The position numbers were made by a program, and so were the translations under genes. The notes beneath the pieces were generated by a model. That model did no database searches. It had not been told where the DNA came from and saw nothing but the letters and a program-made list of their open reading frames with translations. From Daphnia carinata (Eukaryota; Arthropoda; Branchiopoda; Diplostraca; Daphniidae), in contig NC_081338.1 in NCBI RefSeq assembly GCF_022539665.2, forward strand, positions 2,480,001 to 2,544,000: a stretch of 64,000 nucleotides of DNA, in the 5' to 3' direction. Shown here in pieces: positions 1 to 13,161 of this stretch. Position 1 is the first letter of the stretch, and each line of letters starts with the position of its first letter.

Positions 1-3000
1 CCCAATACAATTTTGGCGATAACCACTTCAATGTTGCTCTGACGCCAACCTGGGGGAGTTGCAAAGATTATTAATAAAGAATAAATCGTGATTGCACTAC
101 TTTAATACCTGATGCCACGTTTCTCGTTGAGGATTGTTGATGATTGAGTTCTATCCTTGCTTTTCGAACGTACCAAACGATGGCACTGTAACAGCCAGTG
201 ATGGTGAAGAACGGGACGACCCAAGCAGCCACGAAGAAAACCAAGATGAAAATCCGAGTTTTGACATCCTCCGAAAGGTAATCGAAACTGCAACTGGTGA
301 GGTAACCTTCTGGCACGTACTTGCCAATGCCGAATAAAGGTAAAGAAGCGAAAATGGCCGAATAAAACCAAATGCAACAAGAAGTTACGTAAGCCCTTGT
401 TCGAGTTTGCTTCCGGTTGACGTTTAACGGTTGGCTGATAACCAGATAACGATCGATAGCAATGGCAGCTAGGGACATGATAGACGTTGTCCCAGTTAAG
501 CCACTCATAAAGCCGTACACTAAACAACCTGGAAAAAGGAGGAGGAAAAAAACGGTTGTTCTCTTAGATTTCAAATGAGGAAAACTAAGTAAGCTTTGAA
601 TGTTATAGCGACGGAAAAAAGTCTAAGGTTCCTTTGTTTGATCGTAAGGATGTGCATAGGCGTTATTTTATTGCCTATGCGTAGGCCGATTGGTTGGTTG
701 CGCAGTTTAATATGCGCCGTAAAAACAGAAAAATAGTTTCATATGATACATAGTTCGTCTCGAGTATGGAATACAAGTACCAATACAAACATTCTGGGTT
801 AATAAGAATGTAAAATCAACTTTCATATAGCGACCCTATATCTACGTGTGCAAAATGCTAAAGAGCAAAGACATACGGCGGGATACCAATTCAAATAACC
901 CCATTGCAATAAGATTGTTTTTTGTGATTTGCTGACAAAGAGATTTAGTAACTAAAGAATTATCTAGAATTTTTTGGATGAACGTCTTTTTGCGAAAGCT
1001 TTTCACAGAATCAAAGTTTGCATTTAGCCAAATGTCGAAGTCCAAAACTTTTGCTTCATTATCTGACTTCCCGGAAAAATTTCCGAACTTTTCAAATTCA
1101 AATTTGTTTTGCTGCATCGTTTATGAAAATACCTTCTAAAAAAACAGCAACTGACAACGATGATATCCCCACTTCCCGATCTACCTTAGGGTTGAATGCA
1201 GGACAATGTGTTTGTTTTTTTTCCACAAAAGGTAAATGAATTTATTAATGGCATGTGTCATCCATCACAGTGGGGCAGCTTATACTATTTGATGCCAGTT
1301 AGGCTTCAATTTATCGACCGTTTCCAAGGGTATCACTTTTTAAACACGAAGAAATATCAATCATGGCTATTATATATAAGGTCCCTCCCCTGTGAACTAA
1401 CCGCCCTCGCGTAACGGCTTGCAATTACAGAGAGGCTTGATGACGGCAAATTGTCTGATCATCGGATAACATCCATTTTGGTGCTCTTGTACTTATCAAA
1501 CATCGATCCAATTTTCATTGAAAAATTCATTTTCGGCGGCGCACAAAATCAGCATTATTAGATACGTCTGTGTATCGTTGTTATGTGTGGTACTTCGTCG
1601 AACCTGTGTTTATTATTGTCTTGCATAGCAACTATGGCATACATGCGCTTATACCAGACTGTGTACATACAGCCCCTTAAGTTGTTTTTCTTGGAAAAGA
1701 TAGATGTATCGTAGGAATTAGAATCGTTTAAAAAATTCCATAAAGTTAGACATGAAAACGAGATGTACAACCCACTATATGAAAAGGAATAGCAAAAAGG
1801 CTTATCACTCAAACATATAGACATATATATTACCATTGACACGTGACTGCTTTCTCCCGGGATACTGCACGCATTTTTTGGTATATTGCACACTAATAGT
1901 TCTTATGGATGCAATACAATAGGGCAACTAAACTTGGGATGTAGCTGCTTTTGAAACGCATATCAGCATTCATATGACAATTTTTTTTGTCATGAAAATG
2001 AAGCTATTTTGTAAGCCATTTTAGCAGCGAGGTAGACGCTTACACATTGTGCCTATTCAGTCATACCATTTAAACTGCCTCTAATGTATGTTTCTTAGCT
2101 CTTTATTGTGGTACCAGTAATTTAATTGCGGGACGGTGACATAGAAAAAAAAATGAAAGCCGTTCATTAGCTTTCAAACGGAAGTACCTTTACTACCGAG
2201 TGCTGGTCCTTGTAGTAGAGAATTGTAAAGGAAGACTGGCATTTTGATGAGCATGAGGAAATCGCTGACTGCCAAATTCATGATGATGATGTTAGCTGGC
2301 GTGCGTAGATGCCTTGAACTGTGGTCCAATTAAGATTGCGATCAAATTAGATTTTTTAAAGCATGAAATAATGCCATTTTATAGGTTATTTATCGAGGGT
2401 TTTCGTTTAAAGATTATTCAGGCTGTGCACACGAATCGGATTATCAACGATTCCTCTGTCCATTTTTACTAGGTTCGTTATATGCGGCCACAAAAGCCAA
2501 TTCATTTCACCCAAAACTTCCATGCCTCCTGTGAGAAGCCAAACAAGTTTGTTAGATTTGTACGAAACGGATAGACTCACGGACACATGCCATTGTATAA
2601 TCAACTATCTGTGGTCCTCTTTTTGCATTCGGCGCCATGTAATGGTCCTGTCAAATGCACGCGTGAATGACGAATAAAGGATATAGTGTTCACAAATAGA
2701 ATGCTATAACGTAACGCGATGTAATTACTGTGGTAGACATGTGATGGGTTTATGCGTCTTCTGTGGGATTTTATATTCGATTTGGTTCTATGAAAATAAC
2801 TAAATCATTACTTTACTAAATACGTTGGCTTTGCACTGCTATTGATCGACTGATCTAGGAATGAAACGACCGTTTTATTCGGCGTAGCGTTCGTTGAGGT
2901 ATATGAAATTTTGAATTTAAACTCTGATATAGCGCATAAAGATTTTGGATTTTTAGATCGGAACAGTACACGGATTGAACGTACGTAAACTATTACATAG

Positions 3001-3813
3001 TTGCCCATCGTTGCCTTTGCCATATGTCAGTTCAGTAACTTGACCCAATTGAAAGATTTAATTAAAGGAAGTTTAGCCAACAAGGGTGTAATTAGATCTC
3101 GATTGTGGACCACTGGCTGATCCGATTACTATCGAAAATCGGAACAACGATTTTCCGGGGCTTGTTAGGTCATTTCCCCTACAAAAATAGCGAACGTGCG
3201 AGTAAACTACAAGCGTAACGTGCGAGTACTATAAGCAAGGAAACCAACACCGGCTCTCAATCTATTTAAATGCTATTGTTGCTCTAAGCCAAATCCTATA
3301 CCACCCAGTCATAGCCGTGGAAACAGCATTTCCATACTTTCATAACGCTCCTGACAAGTTCGTTGAATAGAGCAACAAAGTCAGCATTAACGCAACAGTC
3401 AACATGCAAAGGGCAATATCTAATGTCCACGTACAACTATGGAACAGAAAGCTGTACAACGTAATACCCACAAAAAACAATGTAGCAGTACATAAAGTGC
3501 AATACTTTTAATACCTGGCTAAAATGTAGACGACGATGAAATTGCTCAGACAGCCGATCAGCAAGATGAAAATGAATAGGCAAATGAGTAGCAAATGGTT
3601 GGCTAGAGGGACGGGCTCGAATTGGAGCCAGTGGCAGTTGATGTCCAAGAAATCGTCGTCTTGAAAGAATCCGCACAACTTCCAGCGTTCGATAAGGGCC
3701 GAGTGCCGCAGCCGGTATTCTTCCAGCCACGGGCAAATGATGGCGTCCGCTATCTCTTCGTCCACTGTGCAGTTCCTTTCGCTGCAGGATTGATGGATGT
3801 TAACTTCGTTCAT
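1..3813 (-). CDS. Opsin-family GPCR (r-opsin/arthropsin-like), partial, runs off the left edge
   Basis: Light-sensing rhodopsin-type receptor of the photoreceptor membrane. Exons seen on the minus strand: 3515-3813, 2188-2318, 109-528 and 1-49 (incomplete), all with GT-AG borders and matching phase. Exon 1 carries a long acidic N-terminus (about 70 residues) and TM1 with the family Asn in GCLSNFIVVYI. Exon 2 is TM2 (NLAVSDFLMLI) ending QGPALG. Exon 3 holds TM3-TM5 with the DRY-type motif IDRYLVI and the extracellular loop 2 motif SCSFDYLSED, whose Cys should pair with the Cys of GCLVYGF. The last partial exon begins TM6. The retinal-binding Lys in TM7 lies outside the window. The SCSFDYL loop is typical of arthropod opsins; assignment to the arthropsin subgroup is inference. 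The start is the first ATG of the frame at 3813; an earlier in-frame TTG at 3819 is not used. Introns are larger (about 1.2-1.7 kb) than in neighbouring genes. Confidence 0.82.
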
Positions 3814-6800
3814 GTTCAATGCGGCCAGCAGTCGGATCGGACCCTGCGGTGCTTTAGTCTTGGAAGATTGAAACTATCTGACCCGTTTACGTGCAGCTTT
3901 ACCGTTTCTTATACGCAACGGGCGATAAAAGACTCACGCGGCCTGCAGGAAAGTGGAGAGCTTTGTTGCGCCGATCTTTCTCCGCGCAACTGTCAGCATT
4001 TTTTTTTATTCCAGAGCATTACAATAGCAGCCTCGCAAAATGCACGTGCATGGATAAGAGCCATTGTCACAGTTAACGTCATTTTACAATAGGAAACCTC
4101 GAGAAGGATCTGAAATTTTAAAAATTTTATTATATCAACTCCACGGAGAGTCATTGTCCCATTTATGTGATTTCATTCCGCCAAAAGAAATGTAAGATTT
4201 CATTAATTAGTTTGGCTTTCTTCAAGCTTCTTTAGTTGGCGCAACAGTAAGGACAGGGAAGACTAGCAAAGCCAGTCCGAGCGCTTGGTTCTTTAAACTG
4301 ATATATGTCAATGGTTTTCTAAATATAGTTTAAAAATCATGTTTGCATAAATATTCACAGTCCTTTGTTAGTACAGTCCCTTATGTTGGGCACAATAAAT
4401 TTTGTCTTTTGTAAATTCAAACAAGAAAGCACTCAGGCCGTCCTCGTACCTCCTATTTCTTTCCATCTGTCCTTGTGGACCAAAATTATACCCTAACATC
4501 AGAGACGGTCTATTCCAGCTAAACTATTCTCCTACAAAAGTTCTTGAAGTGTTTCGAAGGGTCGCTGAAGGGTTGGCGCGTTTCTTGACTTAATTAGAAT
4601 CCTCGTTGAAAAGGAAGAGGATTAAGAATATTCTCTGCTTTTATAGCTTACCTATGCCATCCTGCCTAATTGTCTTTCAAACGAAAATCTCATGCACACA
4701 AAGTGCTGCGTTCATTGAAAAACAGATGAATAGATTAAAAAAACAAACATGAATAACGCATCTATCCCAATGTTTCAGGAAACATCTATAATGATTTCAT
4801 CTTGTTTGGTACCAATCATGAGCTGGGACGGGCTTCGCCGGATTGTCTGAAACAATTTTTCGAGCAAAACAAAACCAACTGACGTTAGCCCTACTGGTTC
4901 TTCTCCTATGCATACAAGTTTAACATGCACACACACAGGGAGAGAGAGAGAAAGAGGGAAGGAAAAGGAAATGAAAATCAAATAAAGGAAAGAAAGTGAA
5001 AGGAAGGCGAATCCATAGGAATTGTTACTTCGTCTTCTTATCGTGTCATCCTGTATTAGACACTGGCCCCCAGAAAACGTTCTCCCTTGGCTGTCAAACC
5101 AATCGCATGTCTCTTTTGCCCAGCTCTATTCCATCGTGTGTGTGTGTTCCCTTCGCTATCGACGGATACGACTGATTCTGAAAATAGTGCAAATCATCAA
5201 TTAGGATATATCTGAAGCGGAGGCCGTGATCAATCGCCGCCATCGAGGTAATTTGCGCAAACTCATTGAACTCTAGCCTCTCATTCATGAGCCTAAATAA
5301 GCAAAAGTCATCAACCGGCTTTTATTACCCATTGATTTTTATTTCAAATTTTTGTTTTTATTTTTTGTTTATTTCTTTGCTTAATTCGATTTTTAACTTG
5401 TGATTTATAGACAATTTTAGCTATTTAACTTTTTGGTTTATTAATGTCTATACCTAAATTATTGTTATTATAGCTCTTAACGTGTTTGTTAGACATTAGC
5501 CTGGACAGTTTTTTTTATGTCAGTGTGTGAGACCTGCTGTCCTTATATAAGCTGCCTAAGTCGGTGGCTATTCAGTAGCTTTGAGGACGTCAATATCTAA
5601 TAATCTACAGTGGGCGTTAGGAGCGTGTGTCCCGGTACACAACAAAAGCTGCTTGTTTGAGAGTTGTCTGTTCTCATCGATCGCAAAAAAAACCGACGGC
5701 TGTCTAATACTAGCCTGAAATTCAGGATTTATGTGGTACACCATTCTTCATATAAAAAACTGCAAAAAGTGAAAAAAAAAAAAAAAAAAGGAGTAGAGAA
5801 GATAATGGCAAGTCTCAGGGATAACCTAAAAAAACAACAAAGGTGCTCGATCTTGTTACAACATATTCAGAAGCAGCTCGAAATTTAATTCTTACCATTG
5901 TCCCCAACAACCTTTTTCTTTTTGCTTTGTTCTCAAGAGCCTTTTAGGTATCCCATTTTGAGGTGTTGTTACTGTGAATCAATTACGAATGGGGAAAGCT
6001 ATGCCATAAATAGTGCTTGATAATATATCAGGCATAAAGAAAAACATTGTGTTGGTATCGCAACCCAAGCTCTTTACTGGCGGCTAACCGCAAATCTAAT
6101 TGCTAGTGCGTGTTTAAAAATTTAAAAAAATGATGTATGTTATGCGTGCGCCAACCATCTGTGCTCGGGATAACATATCAGTTTAACTGAAATCGTATAC
6201 ACCCCTTTCTTGGTTACTCATTTTTTTTTTTTTTTACTTGAAAGATTTCCAAGTTGCGTACACACATTGTTGGCTGCTTCGTAGACTGACTTCGCCTTTA
6301 GTCAATGTTCGATACTTTCAAACGACTTCTCCTAGGTTACTTTCAATAAAGCTGGTATCAAGAATGTAACGCTTGTATTATAAGAGTCGTGTTCGCGTGG
6401 ACTTGCGTCAAGTGAGTTCGTAACGAACCGATTGTTCCTCTTATATGCCGAATCGATTTGTATGTCCATCAATGCTGCATTGAAACTCGGATTCTAACAA
6501 TCGTCGATCCTTTCATGCGTGCTAAAAACGTACCTTCAATCTGAATCGGTGTCACAAAATCGTTGGCTTTTGAGCAAAGTCAACGTTGAATTCCGAAAGC
6601 CTTTCGCGCTCCTTTTTATGGAGATAATGGAGCCACTATATTCTTTTATTGACCTTGGCTCTAATTTGACCAATTCAAAAACAAGGGATGCGCGTGAAAT
6701 TATTTTGTTGAAACGTTCTTTTGAACTGCGAATGCAAGTTCAAAACGTACTAGGTAATGAGATGGCACGCGTAATGTGAAACCGAGCAGCATGCGGCGTT

Positions 6801-7201
6801 AGGAATTGTACATGTATTTTTCCCCGTTAGGCAGTATTGAAAACAATAATAAAACGGTACTGATATGGAGTAGCACGTCTTTCACCCCTTAGCCTAGGTT
6901 TTAAGTTGAATTCCTTTAAATCTGTGCGCAGTGTGCAGCACTGCATAGAAACAATTGAATGCGAACAATATTGTAACTTAGAATCGATACGTGTTTGTGC
7001 TCATGTAATGTGAATCAGCTCTATCCAAACAAACCCTTTAAGGTAGATATCTGGAAACGTGATGCGCTCAAACTGTTTCATCTCCTCAAACGAGATAAAG
7101 AGAACACGACGAAAGGATGAATTTCCCCCCATTCCAGTTATCCTAAAGTCGAGCCGTGTTTATTTAGTAAACTAATTATTTGCTTTGAAATATCCAGGAA
7201 T
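3814..7201. other. Intergenic region without recognised gene
   Basis: AT-rich sequence between the opsin and the innexin. Only short, non-conserved ORFs are present. It contains a GA-rich simple repeat near 4937-5010, poly-A and poly-T runs near 5778 and 6225, and a core promoter-like arrangement at 5544-5576 listed separately. I see no exon of a recognisable protein. Confidence 0.5.
5544..5576 (+). promoter_or_regulatory. Orphan core promoter-like TATA + Inr pair
   Basis: TATATAA at 5544-5550 is followed by TCAGT at 5572-5576, placing the initiator A (5574) 30 bp after the TATA start, the canonical arthropod spacing. No coding exon is recognised downstream before the innexin at 7202. It could be a solo LTR promoter, a noncoding RNA promoter, or chance. 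Confidence 0.3.
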
Positions 7202-8991
7202 ATGTCTTTCCTGTTTCATTTCGGAGATCTGTTGCTGGATGGCAAAGACCCTGTCGACGATAGCGTCGATAAAATAGTAATGATCTTTCTCTTCCTTTAC
7301 TTTCGTACACTTGAAAAGAATCGATACTTCTCATGTGAAAGCGAAATTTGATTAAAACTTTTGCTCACGAAAAAATAGCATCGACGTTGCACTATTGTCT
7401 TCTTGCTGTTGCTCTCGCTTCCGCTATTCACGAAGCAGTTTGCGGGCGAGCCGATTGAGTGCTTCACGCCCACTTATTTTACGGAAGCCCAGTCACGCTA
7501 CGTCAATTCTTACTGTTGGACCGTTTCGACTTTTTACCTGGACCAAGGTCAACAGCAATCGCAGCAGCTTCAACCGCCTTCAATGAGCGACATTAGTGAA
7601 ACCAAGAGAACGACACACAATACGAATCGTGGCGATGCCAGAGTGCATTCAGTTGATTATGTGGACGAATATGAGATTCCATTGACAATTCAACAGGGAG
7701 GCCAACGAGTACAGGTGAAAGTCAATTACTATCAATGGGCGCCCATGATATTACTGGGAAAAGCCATCACATTCTACGTGCCCTTTGCCATCTGGAAATG
7801 TCTGGCACGTCGAAGAGGCATTTCTCTTCGACAGCTCATGAAACGCATTACACGTTTAAGTGAAATCAGTCCAAGTCATCCCGATCGATGTAATTTGTTG
7901 CACGAGATCGTGGAACAATTCCATTTCCTGGTGAGCGCGACCAACAGGCAATCGGGCGCCGCGAATAAAGTGCAACGCCCAGCATCTCATCCCGTCAGGC
8001 TAACGATGCAACAAAGTCAGCTCTTCATAACGTTCCTCTTCATCAAGATTCTCTACTTGCTCAACGTTCTACTTCAGTTCTACTTGCTAGTGACCTTTCT
8101 CGGCGACGATTACCTCACGCACGGCTGGGAAATTGTGAGACACTTGTGGACGAAAAGGACATGGTGGACCAGCCCACGTTTCCCCCTTCAAACGTATAAT
8201 ATCAGTTTCTTTCTGAGATACTTGCTTAGCATTAGTTCAAATGTTGGTTTGTGGGTTCTTTCTATTTATTAGATTATGCTCTGTCAGAGCTGCGCAACAA
8301 GGATCCCTCCGGCTTTACCAATGTCATTGCGTCTTGCCAATTAATTTATTCAACGAGAAAATCTGTTCAATTTGGTGGTTTTATATTGTGGCACTGCTAC
8401 CTCTCACAATGACAAGCTTGGCGATATGGTGCTACAGAAACTGCTTGGTTTCTATTCGCACGGAATTCGTTGAACATTATTTACTGCCCAGCATAAATAA
8501 CGATGAAGAAAACGACAATCAGCGACGCGATTGCCGTGCTTTTACCATAGATTATTTGGGTTGTGATGGAGTTTTCGTACTACGGTTGATTGAGATTAAC
8601 CATGGCAGCACGACGCTCAGGACGATTGTCCAGGAACTCTACAAACGCAGAAAGATCACTCAACATATTGCCAGAACACCGGAGCCTGGTAATCCAGCTC
8701 TTATTCCTACCGTTGCTGTTGCTATACCACAGGTAAAAGTGAAACGTTGGTGATTTAAAAGAAAAAATAAATCTAGCTTCATGAAATTCGCGCGGTTAGT
8801 TGCAGACGTATACGCCGATGAGTTCGCGGCTGACGCAAGGCCAACCCAAGATACATCCGTCTAGTCCAGGTGCCCAACCGTTGTCTCGGCGATTGAGTGG
8901 CATCGCTTCGCGGCCAGCACCTTTTCAACGAATGCGATCAAGGCTTTCACTACAGGGTCATTCAGTCCACTCGATGTCGAGTGTCGCGTAA
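7202..8991 (+). CDS. Innexin (gap-junction channel protein)
   Basis: Four-pass plasma-membrane protein that forms invertebrate gap junctions and hemichannels. Exons 7202-7276, 7379-8193, 8273-8732 and 8806-8991 join in frame to 511 aa. Exon 1 is the short cytoplasmic N-terminus ending in the family pattern just before TM1. Extracellular loop 1 has the paired Cys (C53, C71) in PIEC and YCWTVSTF. The innexin signature YYQW sits at residues 142-145 at the start of TM2. Exon 3 begins at the second extracellular loop Cys pair and reads CVLPINLFNEK, then TM4 and DYLGCDGVFVLRLI, both hallmarks. The C-terminal tail, rich in Ser, Pro and Arg, makes it longer than the usual 360-400 aa. The second splice junction was chosen because only joining ...CAAAC to ATTATGC restores the conserved Cys spacing. 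The specific innexin number cannot be assigned by eye. Confidence 0.93.
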
Positions 8992-11900
8992 TTATGACCT
9001 CTATTTATTGCTTGTGATAATTAAAATTCACGAAGGAATGTGGATTTGATCTAACGAAAGGGCATTGATCCCATGAACCTTTTCAAGGGATAAGCGAGAA
9101 AATTGGTTTTCTCTCAATCACAGCGCATTTTTCAACCACAGTTGGGAAACAACTAATTACTCGAGATTATTGGGGTCACTTTCCATATGAAGTAGGCTAT
9201 ATTAAATGGTGAAGCGAAGCCTTTCACATCATCAGTCAAGGGAGCGTGTTCTCTTCCTTAGCCCAATGAAACTTTCATTGTCTATTCTCTCAATGTAGGT
9301 TTATGCGTGTCACAGAGTGTTGTACATATCTTTGCCATTGGTTGGAATACACTGCATGGTCATATTCGAATAGCAATATCACAACCTTGTTATGTGCATG
9401 ATTTAATTTTGGCTACGTAACCTTCTTGATTTTTTGTCTGGAGTACAGCATCTAATTTAATCATTATTCCATAACACAGTTATGCATTACGACATATTTG
9501 TAAGAACTATATCATGCGCATATAAATTTATTATGAATTTAGAAATTCAGTTGCATAGCACGAAATAGCATTGATTCTTTGCGTTAGTGCATTGCCATAT
9601 GTTTAATTGTTGTGGTTAAAATCCATTTACCCTTCACGTTTTATAACTAAATAGCATTGTACAGCGAAATTTTTTTTCAGTTCGCCTTTCCATGGCTAAT
9701 GGCTGTTTCCTTGTTTCAACCTGAAGTTTCTATTTCACAGCTGCTCAAATATTCGGAAGAAATAAAAGTTTTGGTTTGCCAGTTCTGATTTTAGTTATGG
9801 GGAAAATAGCAAAAATGTTTCCGCTAAGCAAATGACATACTAGTACCCTCTTGTAATAACCGACTAGGGAAAGGATTAGATTATATCATTCATTAGTCAT
9901 GAAACAAATCATATCTTTTTTTTCGTTGTCGTAATCCAAACTATATAAATTATTCAGTGAGAGAACACATCTTGCAACATAGGTTTAAGGAAACAAGCGT
10001 TCAACTTGTTTCAAAGATAACATTACAATTTCTTTTGGAACAACATTTACACTTCTCTTGTGTATAATGCTTTAAATAGAAATTAATGTTTATACGTTTT
10101 ATTGTATTCCGCACAGAATAAGCATACAGTTTTAATTCACGAACAATACGGCCCCTTCAATGCGTGTCGTACCGCAGGGTTAATGAATCGAAACAGTGGA
10201 GTTTGGACGCATGTAAACGTCATTCAATTCAGTGTAGTAAACCACTTGGACACAGTAATAGCAGTACTTACAATTTCCAGCGGTTGTAATTCACATCGTG
10301 TTTCCCAGCTTTGCAATTATGACTAATTGAATGTTGTATTTTTCTATTTAATCGTAGGAATTAAACCTGGTCTCTGGTTGAACCCTCTTGATTTCTTGTC
10401 TGGAGTATAGTAAGTATGTTTTTCCTATCAGCATACCTGTCAAATAGCGTTGTTCAAAAGGCATTTTTAAAAGCTGTATTTTTAACTGAAACGTATCTAA
10501 TTGGATTGCGAAACTTGTCGCTTATAGCAGGAATAAAATATGTGTTCATCAGGCTACAGCTTTGGACAGACATCCATCACTCAAGCACTTTTATACGTAC
10601 CCTACGTCTATACAGTTCACCGATCGGTTACAGGAACATTAGTCCTCAAACTATGAACCTATTACGGAGGGCATTTGGTACTGAAAAAAATGCAGCCTAA
10701 TTTTTCGCCCTTTAAGAGTTACACCCCATAGGTGTATCTCGACTTTTATAATCAGCTTTTTTAAAAGTAGCCTAATTATTGAGCTGAAGGGAAAAGCAGA
10801 AATCGATTTTGCTATTCAGTTCCATAACGTGTCTTACTACGTGGTTTTCCTTTTCCGTACAGTATATTTAAGTCATTTCGCTAGCCTACGGATACTGTCA
10901 ATAAGATAAATGTCGATTTTCAAGAGCCGGTATAGCCCAAGAGAATTTCCCTACAAAAAAGCTCGTGGTTTATCTTGATCAAAAAGGCAAAGTTTAAGCA
11001 AGGTACATGTATTTATTCCTCTTTTGTTTTTCCTGCAACGCATTCTTCGTATATCTTATGCAAAAAATAGAGATCCCGTATGTAGGCAACGGAACACCAC
11101 AGAGTGAATTTGATTTGGAACGGCATAGTTCAGAAACATAATTGCGTCAAAAGAGTGCGCAAGGAGCTGCACTTCAAAGGTACAATAAAGTATTGCCATA
11201 TGTGGGCTTCCTTCAAAGAGTCTATTCGTATCAAAACAAATCCTTGGAAGCTCAATGGCAACGGACTCGGTAACCTAAAAATTCTTACAAAAAAACAAAC
11301 AGGAAAATTAAAAATATTTTCGTGAAGGCCTCGTGGAATATTATAGCTTAGTACTGATGTCTACAGAACCCAAATGGCAACGAATTCACTTAAGGCAAAA
11401 AAATGTAACGGGACTGGCATGGTGAATTGGTCATCCAAAAAGCTAACATAACTCAGTTGTTGCTCCATTCATTCGATTTTGATCGGCTATAATTTCATAA
11501 GCACCATTCAATAGCAGGGGGGAACTCAGTATTGCAGAAAGGGGAAATTAATGCAAAAACACACCAGATTTTTATTTTCAAATTATTTCAAAGTCCCAAA
11601 TACCGTATACTGGACTTGGTCGTACCGGCCACTTCTTCGGAATTTGCTCTAGAATAACGAATTTACCTTAGAAACATACGATTAGTATTAATATCTGATT
11701 CGCCATGATTTAGGTTTTCAATTTATTAAATAGCGAAGTTATGTGTATTGGAAAGTGGTAAGTAACAAATGCAGTTGATTGGCCTCTGTGACTGTTCCAG
11801 TAAGGTTAGTCATTAATTTCAAACGAAATGCGGCGTCTCAGTTAAGCCAAACTATGAGCCGGCATTTCGATGATTACCCTATCTCCCTCCTTTCTCCCCA

Positions 11901-12122
11901 CCGAACATCAATAAAAAACAACACGATTATTGTAAGGGGTTAAATAAGTGCATTTTCAACTACGGTCAAAATGTTACAACATACAGACACACTCATACTC
12001 GCACACATACACACACATGCATACAAGAGGTAATTTTGACTAGGTTATTATTTACATCAAAGGGATACACATTTGCACGCACATACACATACATACCCAC
12101 TGAATTTCATGAATGCACGCTA
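8992..12122. other. Intergenic region with degraded repeats
   Basis: No credible gene. Two short similar stretches (about 9420-9453 and 10380-10410) share a roughly 30-bp core around CTTGATTT and TTGTCTGGAGTA, suggesting an old duplication. The second runs into a good 5' splice consensus (GTAAGTAT at 10410), but no matching exon was found. A CA-rich simple repeat lies at about 11985-12100. A kinesin-like fragment at 11591-11830 is listed separately. Confidence 0.45.
11591..11830 (+). pseudogene. Degenerate kinesin-13 gene fragment A (exon-intron-exon)
   Basis: The stretch resembles the kinesin-13 gene of this window at about 24499-24745: it follows the end of exon 10 (CCCAAATACCG, then a stretch like GGCCAGCTTCTTTGAAATTT), the intervening intron, and the start of exon 11 (like TTCGATTTACTGAAT, then GGCCTCTGTGAC). 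Substitutions and indels remove any open frame. Because intron sequence is kept, this is a DNA-level duplication rather than a reverse-transcribed copy. A second copy lies at 14212-14410, and the two share extra sequence after the exon match. Similarity was judged by eye. Confidence 0.6.
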
Positions 12123-13161
12123 CTAATAACTTATACTAATCAAAGGAAAATTGGTAATTGTAATCGTAGAAGCTCTGCCGGCACCTGGGGGTAAGTCTTG
12201 TTCACGTTCAGCCAAGAGAAGGGTAGCTGGCGCATCCTCTTCCCGCTTACGCTTGGCCGCCAGATAATTTGGCCTTTCTCGAGATGGTAACTGGCGCACC
12301 AAATCTTTAGACTTTCCATCCCTGAAACGCTTCTCGACAGGGAGAGTTGCTGGGCCATCCTCTGTCCTCTTAGGCTTAGCCACTGGTTTGGCCAGTGCCA
12401 CCGTATGATTGGAAGGTGTTTGGGAAAGACCAGGAGCTTTAGCCTTAGTCACTCGTTTGGGCGCTACCACCGTAGAACTGACAGGTGCCTGTGAAAGAAT
12501 AGGAGCTTTAGTCTTAGCTAAATTTTTATCGTTACTTACTTTTTGCTCAGCCTCGGCCTCAGCCAATAGTCTTTGCTGAGTCCGCTTCCTCTTAGACTCC
12601 AACTCGTTTTTCTCTTCCAGTGATTGTATCCTTGACACACGAACGGGTGGATTAGGAACTATTTCCCTGTGTCTCTCCTCCACAGATTGAATTGGTGGTA
12701 CATGGCTTAACTGCTTAAGTTTAGCCATCAATCCATTAAGCAATTTCCCAGGTGGTAACTGGCACATCATATTGGGGTTCTGATTTCGACAACTCAAGTA
12801 TGGCCATTTTCCTGTTCGCTTGCGAACAGGTGGTTTCGAAGTGGTAGGATGTAGCCTCAGTCTCAGCCTTAGCCTCAGCCTTAGCCTCAGCCTTAGCCTC
12901 AGCCTTAGCCTCAGCCAATAGTGTTTGCTGAACCCGCTTTCTCGTAGTCTCCAACACGTTTCCCTCTTCTTGCGATTGTACCCGTGTCACCCGTATACGT
13001 CTAGGATTTACGTCCCTGTATGTATACTCCACAGGAAGCAGTTTTCTCGGTGGTAACTGGCGCATCGTATCAGGTTCTGGTTTCAGCAGCACTGGTATCC
13101 GTATCCCTTGCAGCCGATTTAAATCAACTGACACTGCGAGATATGGTCGAAAGGTTGGCAT
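12123..13161 (-). other. Tandemly duplicated low-complexity ORF pair of unknown function
   Basis: Two overlapping minus-strand frames, 12736-13161 (141 codons) and 12123-12797. I recognise no family. Both carry the same module: a QLPP(R/G)KLL motif, then a charged stretch like RVxRxQSxEE and RKRxQQxLLAEA, showing an internal tandem duplication of about 400 bp. The flanking DNA (CAAGC(T/G)AACA(A/G)GAAAATG) is duplicated too. In the second unit the ATG aligned to the first unit's start is in the other frame, so a frameshift separates start and body. The first unit contains an (AEAK)n run encoded by the 12-bp repeat at 12853-12916. The second is rich in Lys, Pro and Ala with repeats of (E/D)D(G/A)PATL. 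It may be a nuclear basic protein, a gene with an undetected small intron, or a decaying gene. Confidence 0.35.
12853..12916. repeat. 12-bp tandem repeat (GCCTCAGCCTTA)n
   Basis: About five uninterrupted to slightly imperfect copies of a 12-bp unit. On the minus strand it encodes alternating Ala-Glu-Ala-Lys. A shorter, diverged version (GCCTCGGCCTCAGCC) occurs about 300 bp away near 12552-12565 in the second unit of the duplicated ORF, at the equivalent protein position, so only one unit has expanded. Confidence 0.9.

Noticed and set aside
842-1117. 91-codon minus-strand ORF rich in Lys/Phe inside an opsin intron
   Set aside because: No family motif, AT-rich composition, lies wholly within an inferred intron and has no splice partners.
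1371-1378. TATATAAG as a promoter
   Set aside because: Isolated TATA-like string in the opsin intron, without initiator at the right distance and without a downstream gene.
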